Position numbers and translations under genes: made by a program. Below are positions 33,568-43,370 of a stretch of DNA of 56,257 bases, in pieces. The DNA is from Desulfocapsaceae bacterium (GTDB taxonomy: Bacteria; Desulfobacterota; Desulfobulbia; Desulfobulbales; Desulfocapsaceae): NCBI GenBank assembly GCA_028697885.1, contig JAQVER010000010.1, positions 1-56,257 of the forward strand. The letters are read 5' to 3'. Numbering within the stretch: the stretch's first letter is position 1; each line of letters starts with the position of its first letter. Under the pieces are notes generated by a model. That model searched no databases, was not told the DNA's origin, and worked only from the letters and a program-made list of their open reading frames with translations.

Positions 33568-34802
33568 ATTTCCCTGCAGCTAAGCGTCTGGGCACCGAGT
33601 TCATTGGTGGCGCCGATGATCCCCTGTAATTCAATTTCAAGACTGCCGTCAGCATGGAGACTTTGGGGGTAGGCTCCAGCCAGCCGGCTGAGGTCAGAGA
33701 CCGGCCCGAAGATGACAGTCTGGGGAGGGAGCAGCAATCGTTCGTTGGCGTTCCCCACCGAGACAATCGCATCTGCCTCGACAGTGGTGTCTGCCAGAGA
33801 TTGTGAACAACCATCCGCACCCGCAAATTCATCACTGATGGCCACGGTCTTGACCCCCATCTCTGTAAATTTTCTGATAAGCATCATCTGATCAGCATCA
33901 GGATTGCCGAAACCTTCCTTCGAGAGGATGATTCCCTGGAGATGCAGATTGCCTGCTATCTCAATAACCTTGGCGACGGCCTCTTCTTTCTGGGCAAGCC
34001 TCACCGGTTCGCAGGTGAGGAGCACACCCACAAAATTCAGATCCCTGCCATGGCGGCGGAAAAGCTCAAGGATGATCGGATTGTTCTGATGGTGCCAGGT
34101 GGTATTTTTATCGCAGGCCGAGACACAGTTACCCGAGGTGATCGCCCCGTCGAGAAGAAGATGGGGCTCAATATACTGGGGCAGGCCGTTTCTGGCATTT
34201 TTCCCCCAGAGGTAGGAATCGTGCAGGAGCCCTTGCGTCAAAAGGGGGTAGACATAGGCAATGCGGGGGAGAAGGGGATCAACAGGGCTTGCAAGAGGGG
34301 CAAAGCTTTCTTCTTTGTCGGGCGGTTGACAGAGGACCGCCTTCCCCAGAAATTCCGCAGCCGCAAGTCCGCTCTCTCTGACACACTCCTCATGCTCCTG
34401 AGCGGTCAGTTTTTTGCTGACCCCAATCTCGAGAACCAGGTTGAATGTCTCGGCAAATGGAGAATAGGAGGCCCCGGCACCACTCATGTCGATAATGCCC
34501 TCCTGGAAGCCGACGATTTTACCGCAGGTGACAACGGTGACATTGCTCAACACCTGCCGCAGCCCTGCACCTGCTGGTTTCCCCTTGGCTTTCGACCAGG
34601 GTTGGATGACATCTTTAACACAGAGTATCCGTACAGATTCTCCAGGCCTTGCCAGGGAAATGACAAGTTTTTCTATCCTGCTGTCACGTCCCAGAAGAAA
34701 TGTGCGCAGGCCATTTTTTTCTATGGTCAGGATGTGGTCGCGAAGAGACCATTCTCTGCCAAACTTCAGATCACGAACCCATGTCCTGCCTATGGTCAGC
34801 AT
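33564..34802 (-). CDS. grdE: Glycine/sarcosine/betaine reductase component B, subunits alpha/beta proprotein (GrdE-type)
   Basis: The 412-residue precursor contains EPHLLLDGAITSGNCVSACD, where the Asn225-Cys226 bond is the known autocleavage site that generates the pyruvoyl-bearing beta subunit. Other family signatures are RPGESVRI near residue 52, GKIVGFQEGIIDMSG (94-108) and TTWHHQNNP. It would form component B with the GrdB-type protein encoded next to it. The ATG start is preceded by AGGAGAAAGGG. The first 50 residues are more divergent than in clostridial GrdE. The gene is divergent from the trkA gene at 35188. Confidence 0.9.
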   Translation of the reverse strand: MLTIGRTWVRDLKFGREWSLRDHILTIEKNGLRTFLLGRDSRIEKLVISLARPGESVRILCVKDVIQPWSKAKGKPAGAGLRQVLSNVTVVTCGKIVGFQEGIIDMSGAGASYSPFAETFNLVLEIGVSKKLTAQEHEECVRESGLAAAEFLGKAVLCQPPDKEESFAPLASPVDPLLPRIAYVYPLLTQGLLHDSYLWGKNARNGLPQYIEPHLLLDGAITSGNCVSACDKNTTWHHQNNPIILELFRRHGRDLNFVGVLLTCEPVRLAQKEEAVAKVIEIAGNLHLQGIILSKEGFGNPDADQMMLIRKFTEMGVKTVAISDEFAGADGCSQSLADTTVEADAIVSVGNANERLLLPPQTVIFGPVSDLSRLAGAYPQSLHADGSLEIELQGIIGATNELGAQTLSCREI

Positions 34803-35187
34803 CCCTTTCTCCTGTCAGTAAAAAGGATTCGTCCAGGAGAACACAAGGCGGTAAAGGCAAACCTTGATCTCCAGGCTCTTTTATAAAAGTATATGACAGG
34901 AAGAGAACGAATGTCAAAAGCAATGGGCTGGTAAGAAAATGAATTTCAGCATGGCCAGGCCAAAGATTGCAGATAGCAGTCTAAGGAAGCAGCCTCCCAA
35001 CGAGCATGGATCCCAAGGAAGTACTGCATTTCTCGGCAAAGGACTTCCCCCGTTCTCATTTCTGGTGTATGATAGCAGAGACAACTACCCATAACATATT
35101 ATAATATCTTACTTTATTAGCACAGTACAGGGCTGTGTGGTGTTGACGGCCACTCAATCTGTACTGTATCTCAAAAAAGGGTCCACT
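34803..35187. other. Gap between divergent grdE and trkA
   Basis: About 385 bp. It must carry the promoters of the grdE-grdB pair (minus) and of trkA (plus). TATTATAATAT near 35095 is AT-rich and a possible -10, and TTGACG at 35142 a possible -35, but these do not pair into a convincing promoter. I saw no glycine riboswitch-like architecture. Confidence 0.4.
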
Positions 35188-36540
35188 GTGCGCATAATAA
35201 TCGTCGGAGCCGGACAGGTCGGTTTCTATCTCTGCGAACGCTTTTCCCAGGAAGGTCAGGAAGTCGTCTTGATCGATTGCGACAAGGCAAAACTGCAGCG
35301 CATTGAACGGGATCTGAATATCATGACGGTCCACGGCAGCGGTGCTTCCGCCCGGATTCTCGCCGAGGCCGGAATCGCCAAAACCGATCTCTTCATCGCC
35401 GTCACCGACAGCGACGAAGTCAATCTCATCTCCTGCATCATGTCCCGTCCCTATGAGGTGACGACCCGGGTTGCCAGGGTCAAAAATGAGGACTTTCTGG
35501 AAGGTGGCTTATTCCACGAGAAAAACGACTTGGGTATTGACCTGATCATCAGTCCAGATTGGGCTCTGACCGAGGAGATCCTCGGCCTCTGCCGCGTATC
35601 GGCAGCCTTTCATATGGCCGAATTTGCCAATGGCCAACTCATCCTTCTCGGCTATAAAATTCACGCAGATAATCCCCGGGTCGGCCTGAGCCTCTTCCAG
35701 ATCCAGAAACTGCATGGTTCGCACCGCTTTATCATTACCGCCATCATCCGGGAGGGACAAACCATCATTCCCCGGGGCGAAGATCAGATCCTGGCCGGAG
35801 ACAAGATCTACGTCACGGTCCGCCGCAATGATATCACTGCCCTGGAACAACTTTTTGCCCTGAGCTCCAAGCGCCCCGAAAAAGTCTTCATTATCGGCGG
35901 CGGCAGCATCGGCTACATGGTTGCCCGCAGCCTGGAAGAAATGAATATTGATGTAACCATCGTCGAGAGCAAAAAAGAGCGCTGCGAATTCCTCTCCGAA
36001 AACCTGAACCAGACGATGGTCCTCAACTGCGACGGCCTTGAGGCCCATGAGCTCCTGGAAGAGGGGATTGATCGTGCCGACCTGGTGATCAGCCTGACCG
36101 AAAGCGATACCACCAATATCCTCTCCTCCCTGCTGGCCAAACACCACGGGACCAAGAAATGCATCACCAAAATCACCCGCCACGATTTTGTCCCCCTGCT
36201 CGGCAACCTTGGTATCGATGTGGCCCTCAGTGCGCGCCAGGTTGCAGCCAGCATGATTCTCCGTTACGTTCGGCGCGGTGTGGTCGGAGCGGTGGCCACC
36301 ATTATGGACAGTGATGCCGAGGCCATGGAGATGCGGGTCCCGGCCCGGGAAAAATTTAACAGTGTCCACCTCAAAGAACTTCACTTCCCCAAAGGTTCAA
36401 TCGTCGGCGCCATTGTCCGCGATCAGCAGGTATTGCTCCCTTCCGGTGAAACCATTATTGAGATCGGAGATAATCTGGTGATCTTTTTCACCAAAAAAGC
36501 CGCTGCCGATCTTGAAAGATTTCTGAGCGACGAGGGCTGA
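35188..36540 (+). CDS. trkA: TrkA, full-length potassium uptake regulator
   Basis: The protein has about 450 residues with two RCK_N/RCK_C units in tandem. The first nucleotide-binding site is IIIVGAGQVGFYLCERF; the second is VFIIGGGSIGYMVARSL. E. coli TrkA begins the same way (M-K-I-I-I-L-G-A-G-Q-V-G), so I prefer the GTG at 35188 over an ATG-like start 17 codons earlier; AAAGGG lies eight bases before it. It would bind NAD(H)/ATP and regulate the TrkH encoded three bases downstream. Confidence 0.94.
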   Translation: MRIIIVGAGQVGFYLCERFSQEGQEVVLIDCDKAKLQRIERDLNIMTVHGSGASARILAEAGIAKTDLFIAVTDSDEVNLISCIMSRPYEVTTRVARVKNEDFLEGGLFHEKNDLGIDLIISPDWALTEEILGLCRVSAAFHMAEFANGQLILLGYKIHADNPRVGLSLFQIQKLHGSHRFIITAIIREGQTIIPRGEDQILAGDKIYVTVRRNDITALEQLFALSSKRPEKVFIIGGGSIGYMVARSLEEMNIDVTIVESKKERCEFLSENLNQTMVLNCDGLEAHELLEEGIDRADLVISLTESDTTNILSSLLAKHHGTKKCITKITRHDFVPLLGNLGIDVALSARQVAASMILRYVRRGVVGAVATIMDSDAEAMEMRVPAREKFNSVHLKELHFPKGSIVGAIVRDQQVLLPSGETIIEIGDNLVIFFTKKAAADLERFLSDEG

Positions 36541-36543
36541 TTA

Positions 36544-38055
36544 ATGCGCAGCGGCGGCGTTCTTAATCTTCTGGGCAAACTCCTTCTTGTCCTTTCACTC
36601 TTCCTCCTCACTCCCATTCCCTTCTCCTTCTACTATAATGACCAGATGGCCACAGCCTTTCTGCTTTCATCCCTGGTGGGCGGGGTCTGCGGCGGAGCAC
36701 TGGTCTTTCTCTTTCTGCCGGAAAAGGAGCTGGGCTACAAGGATGGCTTTGCTATTGTCGTCCTTAGCTGGGTGGGCCTTGCCTTTCTCGGAGCCCTTCC
36801 CTATTTTTTCTCCGGCAAGATCCCGTCCTTCATTGACTGTTACTTTGAATCCATGTCCGGTTTCACCACCACCGGCTCCACTATTCTCAGCACCATCGAG
36901 ATTCTTCCCCATTCCGTTCTCTTCTGGCGGGCCCTGACCCACTGGCTCGGGGGAATGGGGATCATCGTCCTCACCCTGGCCATCCTGCCGCTCCTCGGCA
37001 TCGGCGGCATGCAGCTTTTTCAGGCCGAGATGCCAGGGCCCACCAAGGATCGTCTGGCACCCCGCATCCAGGATACGGCCCGTATTCTCTGGTCCGTCTA
37101 TGTCCTGCTGACCGTTGTCGAAATCGTTCTGCTCATGCTGGGAGGCGTAGATTTTTTCGATGCCATGTGCCACTCCTTTGCCACGCTTGCCACCGGCGGC
37201 TTTTCCAACCACTCGCTTTCCATTGCTGCTTACAATTCCGCCTATGTAGAGGGGGTTGTCATTTTCTTCATGTTTCTGGCCGGAGTCAATTTTTCCCTCC
37301 ATTTTCACTTTCTGCGGGGTCGGCTGAACGCCTTCTGGCAGAATGAGGAATTTCGCCTCTACCTGGGGCTGATCATCGGCTCAACCATCCTGATCATGGT
37401 CGCCAATTTTTTCAGCGGGACGGTCACCTCCTTTGGCCGCAACCTGCGCGACGTCCTGTTCCAGGTCGTTTCCATTATCACCACCACCGGTTTCGGCACG
37501 GCCGATTTTGAACTCTGGCCCCCCGTATGCAAGGTCATGCTCGTTGCCCTCATGTTCATCGGCGGCTGCTCCGGATCTACCAGCGGCGGGATCAAGGTGG
37601 TCCGAGTTCTCCTTTTTTTCAAATATGCCCACCTGCAACTGCACCGGCTGGTCCATCCACGCCAGGTAGGGACCATCAAGCTGGGTGCAGTCAAGGTTCC
37701 CCAGGAAGTCCTGATCGGCATTCTTGGTTTCCTGGCCCTGTACATTGCCTTTTTTATGTTCGCCGCCCTCATGGTCACCGCCACGGGAGTGGACATTGTG
37801 ACCGGAACCACAGCTGTGGTTGCCACCCTCAACAACGTCGGCCCCGGCCTGCAACTGGTGGGACCAACCCAGAATTTCGGCCACCTGCCGGGACTTGCCA
37901 AGATCGTGCTCATCTTCTGCATGCTGGCCGGACGCCTGGAACTCTATACCGTCGCTGTTCTGCTCACTCCCGGTTTCTGGAAAATGGCAAGACCGCCAAA
38001 ATTCAGGCCCAATCTATTTCACACTAAAAAACTGAACGACGTAAATATAAGCTGA
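36544..38055 (+). CDS. trkH: TrkH potassium transporter
   Basis: The 503-residue protein has the TrkH architecture of four M1-P-M2 repeats. The pore motifs are visible: ESMSGFTTTGSTIL, HSFATLATGGFSNH, IITTTGFGTADF and TLNNVGPGLQLVG. It would form the K+ channel-transporter that pairs with TrkA. It starts three bases after the trkA stop, so the two are one operon. Unlike the copy at 27974 it has the usual length of about 480-500 residues. It ends at a region with two hairpins (38183-38242), convergent with the P-type ATPase gene. Confidence 0.95.
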   Translation: MRSGGVLNLLGKLLLVLSLFLLTPIPFSFYYNDQMATAFLLSSLVGGVCGGALVFLFLPEKELGYKDGFAIVVLSWVGLAFLGALPYFFSGKIPSFIDCYFESMSGFTTTGSTILSTIEILPHSVLFWRALTHWLGGMGIIVLTLAILPLLGIGGMQLFQAEMPGPTKDRLAPRIQDTARILWSVYVLLTVVEIVLLMLGGVDFFDAMCHSFATLATGGFSNHSLSIAAYNSAYVEGVVIFFMFLAGVNFSLHFHFLRGRLNAFWQNEEFRLYLGLIIGSTILIMVANFFSGTVTSFGRNLRDVLFQVVSIITTTGFGTADFELWPPVCKVMLVALMFIGGCSGSTSGGIKVVRVLLFFKYAHLQLHRLVHPRQVGTIKLGAVKVPQEVLIGILGFLALYIAFFMFAALMVTATGVDIVTGTTAVVATLNNVGPGLQLVGPTQNFGHLPGLAKIVLIFCMLAGRLELYTVAVLLTPGFWKMARPPKFRPNLFHTKKLNDVNIS

Positions 38056-38182
38056 TTCCATATATTGCGAATCTCCCCCCACATATCCCACGTAGCGCAA
38101 TATCCCTTCATTGCAGCAAAGACAGGACTCCAGCCTTGCCGAGTTGCAGAGGAATATTGGGCTCCGGTTATCAATCGGCAGG

Positions 38183-38242
38183 TCGGGTTTCAACCCGAAA
38201 GCAAGATTTGCCGCCACCCTCATTGTCGGATTGAAGTCCGAC
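38183..38242. repeat. Two adjacent short palindromes between convergent trkH and P-type ATPase genes
   Basis: TCGGGTT-TC-AACCCGA (38183-38198) and GTCGGA-TTGAAG-TCCGAC (38225-38242) are two small hairpins of the same GTCGG/CCGAC type 26 bp apart. They are likely dispersed repeats and could act as a bidirectional terminator. Confidence 0.55.
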
Positions 38243-38274
38243 CTCCTTGCTAACCCCCTAAAAAGTTACCAATA

Positions 38275-40956
38275 TCACTCTGTACCTCCACGGCGTCCCA
38301 GCCATTTATACCCTTCATGACTGAGAAAAAGGATTACGGGAAAAGGAAGCAAGATCCAGAGGTCGCCGAACGGAACATGAGCGGTATTGAACACCTTCTG
38401 CACCGCTGCCACATTGAGAAGAGCCCAGACCCAGACTAATTCGACAGCCATGGCCAGCAGCATCAGGCGGTTGGAGAGGAATCCCAGACTGAAAGCAGAA
38501 AACTCCCAACTGCGCATCGTCCAGGCATTGAGGAGCTGACAGGATACAGCACCGAGCAAAGTCATGGTCATAGCCTGCCGATGCAGGAAGGGATCGGCAA
38601 GATCGGCAGTGCCGTACTGCCAGCCATGCAGAAGCAGGAAAGAGAGGAAGGCAACCATAGCGGACGAGGCCTCAATGATGCCTAAGAAAAAGTAGCCGCG
38701 CTTAAATACCTCCCAATCAAGGATCTTTTCGTCCCGGCTCACCGGAGGCCGGTTCATGATATTCTTTTCGGGCTTCTCGCTGCCCAAAGCCAGTCCCGGC
38801 AGCATGTCCGTACCCAGATCGATGGAAAGGATCTGGATCACCGAAAGGGGCAGAGGGATCATCAGGAAAAACTGCAGGATATAGGGAACGATCTCCGGCA
38901 CATTGGAGGAGAGGATGTAGGTGACAAATTTCTTGATATTGAAATAGACGGTACGCCCCTCCTCAATGGCAATGACGATGGAGGAAAAATTGTCATCCAG
39001 AAGCACCATGTCGGCCGCCTCCTTGGCCACCTCGGTCCCGGAAAGGCCCATGGCGATACCGAGATCCGCTTTTTTCAGGGCCGGGGCATCATTAACTCCG
39101 TCGCCGGTCATGGCCACCACCTCGCCATTATTCTGCAGAGCCGTGGCAATCCGCAACTTCTGATTGCTGGCCATTCTGGCAAAGAGCACGGTTTCGGCGA
39201 CAAGCATCTGCTCCAGCTCTTCGTCACGCACCCCCTCCAATTCCAGGCCGGTGATAACCCGGTCGAAATCCATGCCGATCTGCCGAGCAATGGCCGCGGC
39301 GGTACGCGGGTTGTCGCCGGTGATCATCATGGTGCGGATGCCGGCGGCCTTGCAGGTTGTCATGGCCTCATACACTTCACTGCGGGGCAGGTCCATAATG
39401 GCAACAATCCCCATCAGGGTCAGATCCTCCTCTTGCTTTTGGCCACGGGCAATGAGCAGGACGCGGAATGCCTGGTTTTCGAAAATGCTGGCCCGGGCCA
39501 GGGCTTCCTGGCGCTTGCTTTCACTCAGAGGCTGCTCTGAGCCATCCGCAGCCAGGAAGGTTGTACATTTAGGCAACAACACCTCGACTGCGCCCTTGGC
39601 AAAGAGCAGGGATTTGTCCCCCTCCTGGTAAAGACTGGACATCATCTTGCGGTCGCTGGTGAAGATGAACTCCTGCACCTTTTTCATCTCCTCCGGGACG
39701 CCAACCCCTTTTTTCCGCGCAGCCGAAACAATAGCCAACTCAGTCGGATCCCCGCGCAGGCACACTTCGTCAATAGTGGCCCGGCAGTTGAGGAGGCCAG
39801 CGGTAAGCAGGGCGACAAGGCGGGACTCCGTGCTTTCATTCTGCTGATCAAATGAGAATTCTCCCGGCTCACGATATCCTTCTCCGGAGATATTGACCTC
39901 CTCGCCGCCGGCAAGCCAGATCAGCTTGAGGGTCATCTCGTTTCTAGTCAGGGTTCCGGTCTTGTCGGTACAGATCACCGTGGCACGCCCCAGGGTCTCC
40001 ACCGAATCGAGATTCTTGATCAGGGCATTCCGCCGGGCCATGCGCTGACTGGCCAGGGAGAGAGAGAGGGTAATAGTGGGCAGCAGCCCCTCAGGGACAT
40101 TGGCGACGATAAGGGAAAGAGCAAAGATGGAGGCCATAAGGATACCCTTGCCCGAGAAAAAGCCTAAGACAAAGAAGACGCAGCCCATGAGCACAGCGAT
40201 CACTGTCAGTATCCGGGTAATATGGATAATTTCGCGCTGCATGGGAGTAAGGGTGGCACGCACGTTCTTGGTGAGGCTGGCAATCTTGCCGAACTCCGTG
40301 GCATTGCCCGTGGCACTTGCCACCGCTACCCCGCTACCGGAGACCACAGTGGTACCGGCAAAGATCATATTCTTGGCCTCCAGAGGACGGCTCGCCTTGC
40401 TCGGCTCGGTTGTACGGAAAGCAGGTGCTGACTCCCCATTCAGAGAGGCAAGATTCAGGTACAGGGAATTGGCGGCCAGAAGAATACCGTCCGCCGCTAC
40501 CTTATCGCCTTCTTCCAAGAGCATGATGTCCCCCGGCACCAACTCCTCCGCCTGAATTTGCAGCACTTCTCCGTGACGCTTTACCGAGACCAGAGTGGGA
40601 ATCAACTTAAGAAGGGCCTCCATGGCTTTGTCCACGCGATACTCCTGCCAGAAGGTAAAGGTGGCGTTGATGATTACCGCTCCAAGGATGGCATAGCCAA
40701 GCATGTCACTCCCCTGGCCGGGAAGATAGGCATTGGCGATAAAAGAAAGCAGGGCGGCCACCTCAAGGAGAATGGCAAAGAACTGGGTGTATTGGCCGCA
40801 GTAGGCGAGGAAATAATTTTTTTCCGCAGCCCGTTCCAGAACATTGGGACCGAATTCACGCAGACGCCTGGCGACCAGGGCGGAGGAAAGACCGTTTTCC
40901 GAGCTCTTCAGCTGGTGAAGCAGTGCTTTCTTTTCCAGCGCGAAAAGTTGCATCAC
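38275..40956 (-). CDS. Cation-transporting P-type ATPase, Na+/K+-ATPase-like (P2C-like)
   Basis: The 893-residue protein has P-type hallmarks: the phosphorylation site DKTGTLT with Asp331, the hinge TGDGVNDAPALKKADLGIAMG, and TGDNPRTAAAIARQIG. The M4 motif ANVPEGLLPTITLSLSLASQ and the strings VETLGRATVICTDKTG, VPEIVPYIL and IDLGTDMLPGLALG resemble Na+/K+-ATPases rather than SERCA. The exact ions cannot be named from motifs. The gene overlaps the preceding universal stress gene by four bases, an unusual stress-protein/ATPase operon. It is 219 bp from the trkH gene, in convergent orientation, so it may help set Na+/K+ gradients. Confidence 0.9.
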   Translation of the reverse strand: MMQLFALEKKALLHQLKSSENGLSSALVARRLREFGPNVLERAAEKNYFLAYCGQYTQFFAILLEVAALLSFIANAYLPGQGSDMLGYAILGAVIINATFTFWQEYRVDKAMEALLKLIPTLVSVKRHGEVLQIQAEELVPGDIMLLEEGDKVAADGILLAANSLYLNLASLNGESAPAFRTTEPSKASRPLEAKNMIFAGTTVVSGSGVAVASATGNATEFGKIASLTKNVRATLTPMQREIIHITRILTVIAVLMGCVFFVLGFFSGKGILMASIFALSLIVANVPEGLLPTITLSLSLASQRMARRNALIKNLDSVETLGRATVICTDKTGTLTRNEMTLKLIWLAGGEEVNISGEGYREPGEFSFDQQNESTESRLVALLTAGLLNCRATIDEVCLRGDPTELAIVSAARKKGVGVPEEMKKVQEFIFTSDRKMMSSLYQEGDKSLLFAKGAVEVLLPKCTTFLAADGSEQPLSESKRQEALARASIFENQAFRVLLIARGQKQEEDLTLMGIVAIMDLPRSEVYEAMTTCKAAGIRTMMITGDNPRTAAAIARQIGMDFDRVITGLELEGVRDEELEQMLVAETVLFARMASNQKLRIATALQNNGEVVAMTGDGVNDAPALKKADLGIAMGLSGTEVAKEAADMVLLDDNFSSIVIAIEEGRTVYFNIKKFVTYILSSNVPEIVPYILQFFLMIPLPLSVIQILSIDLGTDMLPGLALGSEKPEKNIMNRPPVSRDEKILDWEVFKRGYFFLGIIEASSAMVAFLSFLLLHGWQYGTADLADPFLHRQAMTMTLLGAVSCQLLNAWTMRSWEFSAFSLGFLSNRLMLLAMAVELVWVWALLNVAAVQKVFNTAHVPFGDLWILLPFPVILFLSHEGYKWLGRRGGTE

Positions 40957-41774
40957 TCTTCTTCCCGGGCATAAAAGGCAATGGTGTTCACCAGCGTATA
41001 ACGGAAGAGGCGGGCAATGGGATTTTCCTTGATAAACCGGGAGAAGAGCGACAATCTTCTGCCGCCGATGATCATCAGCTGGAACTCAGAGCGCGCCAGA
41101 TGGTGCAGGATTTGATCGACTTCATTTTCAGCCAGGGCATGTTTGATCCGCAAGGGGATGCCCAGAAGCGTGAAACCTTTGGCATAGTGGCTGAGCCGTT
41201 CGTTGGTTTTCTGGAAAAGTGCCTTGGTACGGCCGATGTCCAGGTCTGCCAGACGTCGGTTTCCTGCCAGGGTGATGCTGTAGATCTCCGTAGCTGCCCC
41301 AAAAGCTTTGGCAATGGAGCTTACAAACATGAACTTTTTAACGGAGAGGCGATCTTCGCGGATGGGCAGGAGAATATTTTTGGTGCGTGCGGCAGCACCC
41401 ACATGCGCCACCCTGACGATGGCCAGATCAACCGGCAGATGCAGCCGGCTAAGTTTGTCGCTGAGCGAGTTCTCAAAGAAGCGCTTACGCATCCGGGTGC
41501 TGCAGAAGAGGATGTCGGCGTTGGTTTTGAGAAGATGGGCCTGAATGGCCGGTGCCGGATCTCCATGCAAAAAGATCCGTTCAATCTTAACCTGATACTC
41601 TTCGGCCGCCTCTTCAATGGCCGCCATGCTCGTTTCCACCTCTTCCCGGCTATCGTCGGGATTTTCAACATGGAGCAGGGTCAGGGTGTAGCTAAAGAGA
41701 GCTGCGTAACGTAGCGCATAAAACGCCGCAATATCCGAAGTGACAAGACCATTAACCGCTGCGATGACTTTCAT
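40953..41774 (-). CDS. Universal stress protein (two Usp domains)
   Basis: The 273-residue protein consists of two UspA-like domains, about residues 1-140 and 145-273. The first starts MKVIAAVNGLVTSDIAAFYALRYA, and the second ends with the ATP-binding-type G-x-x-G-x-x-x-x-x-S segment in IIGGRRLSLFSRFIKENPIARLF. It may bind ATP and signal to the ATPase whose gene it overlaps by four bases. Stress-linked regulation of ion transport is an inference from that overlap. The start is well placed; no other nearby ATG is plausible. Confidence 0.85.
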   Translation of the reverse strand: MKVIAAVNGLVTSDIAAFYALRYAALFSYTLTLLHVENPDDSREEVETSMAAIEEAAEEYQVKIERIFLHGDPAPAIQAHLLKTNADILFCSTRMRKRFFENSLSDKLSRLHLPVDLAIVRVAHVGAAARTKNILLPIREDRLSVKKFMFVSSIAKAFGAATEIYSITLAGNRRLADLDIGRTKALFQKTNERLSHYAKGFTLLGIPLRIKHALAENEVDQILHHLARSEFQLMIIGGRRLSLFSRFIKENPIARLFRYTLVNTIAFYAREEE

Positions 41775-42065
41775 GGAGGTTTATCTCCTCTTTGTGGCCG
41801 GGGCGGCCATGAGGCTGGTCCAGCTCTATCACCAACGCCCTGATCATCTCATGATTTTAATTATATCTTGCTGAAATCTACAAAACAAAAAGAAAAGGAG
41901 CTGATTTTCAAAATCCTTACGGACTGCATCTCGTGCCATTCTTTGCAATAAATAGATCCGTTGCTTATGTCATTAGGTTTCATGCATAATTTCTGCTATA
42001 TTTGATCTTATCTGGAAATCTCCTGAACATACTCAAAGCAATTTCCTGCTCTCTGGAGGGGTTGA
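41775..42065. other. Gap between divergent usp and permease genes
   Basis: About 290 bp, AT-rich in its centre. It should carry both divergent promoters. I could not confirm a specific pair; CTATATTT near 41996 is a candidate -10 for the permease. Confidence 0.4.
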
Positions 42066-43349
42066 ATGCTATCCACATCGCCACCTGATACGTCCGCTAC
42101 AGTCGCCACGGAACTCCCTGTCGATGCTTTCTCCTGGGTGCTTGCACTGTTCGGCACTGCCGTGGGTGCCGGTATATTGTTCCTGCCGATCCAAGTCGGA
42201 CAGAGCGGATTCTGGGTTCTGCTCCTGGTGTCCCTCCTGATCTATCCAACCATCTATCTCGGTCACAGCCTCTACGCGTTGATTCCGAGTCGCGTCGTCG
42301 ACGGTGCTGATTTCTTTGCAGCCGTCGGGCGCTGGCTGCCGCGCTGGGGGGCAGTCCTGCTGCACCTGCTGTTCATCAGCTGGTTGCTTATCCTCTTGAT
42401 CGCGTATTCGATTTCGTTAACCAACGATCTTGGCGATTTCTTAAGCAATCAGCAATGGCTCGCTATCACTATGCCACACCGGATCTGGCTCAGCTTTTGC
42501 ATTCTGACAACCTTGATGCTGCTGGTGCGATTTGCCCGTCCGATGCTGATACGCATCCTCGGCGGCTTGAGCCTGCTATTGATCATGTTGCTGTGCCTGG
42601 TGTCGGTCGCCCTGGTGCCGCACTGGAGCGGGTCGATCGCCTGTGATGCCATGGTCGTTCCAACCCCGTTCATTCTACTGAAGCAGTTTCTACTGCTCTT
42701 TCCCCTCCTGACCCTGTCGTTCATGTTTTTCCCGACCTTGTCGAGCCTGGTCCGGGACCTTCGCTGCCGCATCCCTGATCCACTCAGACGGCAGACCAGA
42801 TTAAACCGGATTATTCGTGCAGCGACGCTGGCGCTGATGCTCTTCCTCTTGCTTTTCGTCTCCTCATTCATGCTGACCATTTCCAAAGCCAACTTCTCGG
42901 CCGCCGCTCATGAGAATATCTCGGCACTGGCGCTACTCGGAAATCTCTACACAGGGACTTGGCTCGGTGAACTTGGGCCGGCCATCAGCATAGTTGCATT
43001 ACTGACATCGTTTCTCGGCATCTTCATAGGATATCGGGAGTCGCTGCTGTCGCTGGTCAGCTGTCGGCAGCGAGCGGATCAGGGCGACACGACTGTTGCC
43101 CGATACGAGAATCTGCTGCACGGTCTGACCTTTATCATCTTATGGCCGCTGGCCATTGCCAACGTACCGGTCATGGCCATCCTCGGCGATCTCGTCGCCC
43201 CGCTCGGCGCCATCTTTCTGCTCATCGTGCCGGCCGGGGTCGTCTTGTACATTGTCGATTTCCGCGCTGACCGCGGACCTGCAGCCAGATTTGTTCTCCT
43301 TTCCGGTGTCCTGGTCCTGGTCGCTTACTTTGTCGGGACAGCACTTTAA
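42066..43349 (+). CDS. HAAAP-family amino acid permease (SdaC/TdcC-like)
   Basis: The 427-residue protein has about eleven membrane helices and starts with the family motif ALFGTAVGAGILFLPIQVGQSG (residues 19-40), typical of SdaC/TdcC/TyrP transporters. Such carriers import serine, threonine or aromatic amino acids with Na+ or H+. An AGAGGGG-like ribosome site precedes the ATG. It converges on the NRPS-like gene with a 21-bp gap, a short distance that suggests a functional link: it could supply the amino acid substrate. The substrate is not clear from sequence. Confidence 0.85.
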   Translation: MLSTSPPDTSATVATELPVDAFSWVLALFGTAVGAGILFLPIQVGQSGFWVLLLVSLLIYPTIYLGHSLYALIPSRVVDGADFFAAVGRWLPRWGAVLLHLLFISWLLILLIAYSISLTNDLGDFLSNQQWLAITMPHRIWLSFCILTTLMLLVRFARPMLIRILGGLSLLLIMLLCLVSVALVPHWSGSIACDAMVVPTPFILLKQFLLLFPLLTLSFMFFPTLSSLVRDLRCRIPDPLRRQTRLNRIIRAATLALMLFLLLFVSSFMLTISKANFSAAAHENISALALLGNLYTGTWLGELGPAISIVALLTSFLGIFIGYRESLLSLVSCRQRADQGDTTVARYENLLHGLTFIILWPLAIANVPVMAILGDLVAPLGAIFLLIVPAGVVLYIVDFRADRGPAARFVLLSGVLVLVAYFVGTAL

Positions 43350-43370
43350 GCCCTTGTCTGGTCTGTTTTT

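Noticed and set aside
34803..35187. Possible glycine riboswitch upstream of grdE or trkA
   Set aside because: I could not find the conserved aptamer cores or tandem architecture; none claimed.
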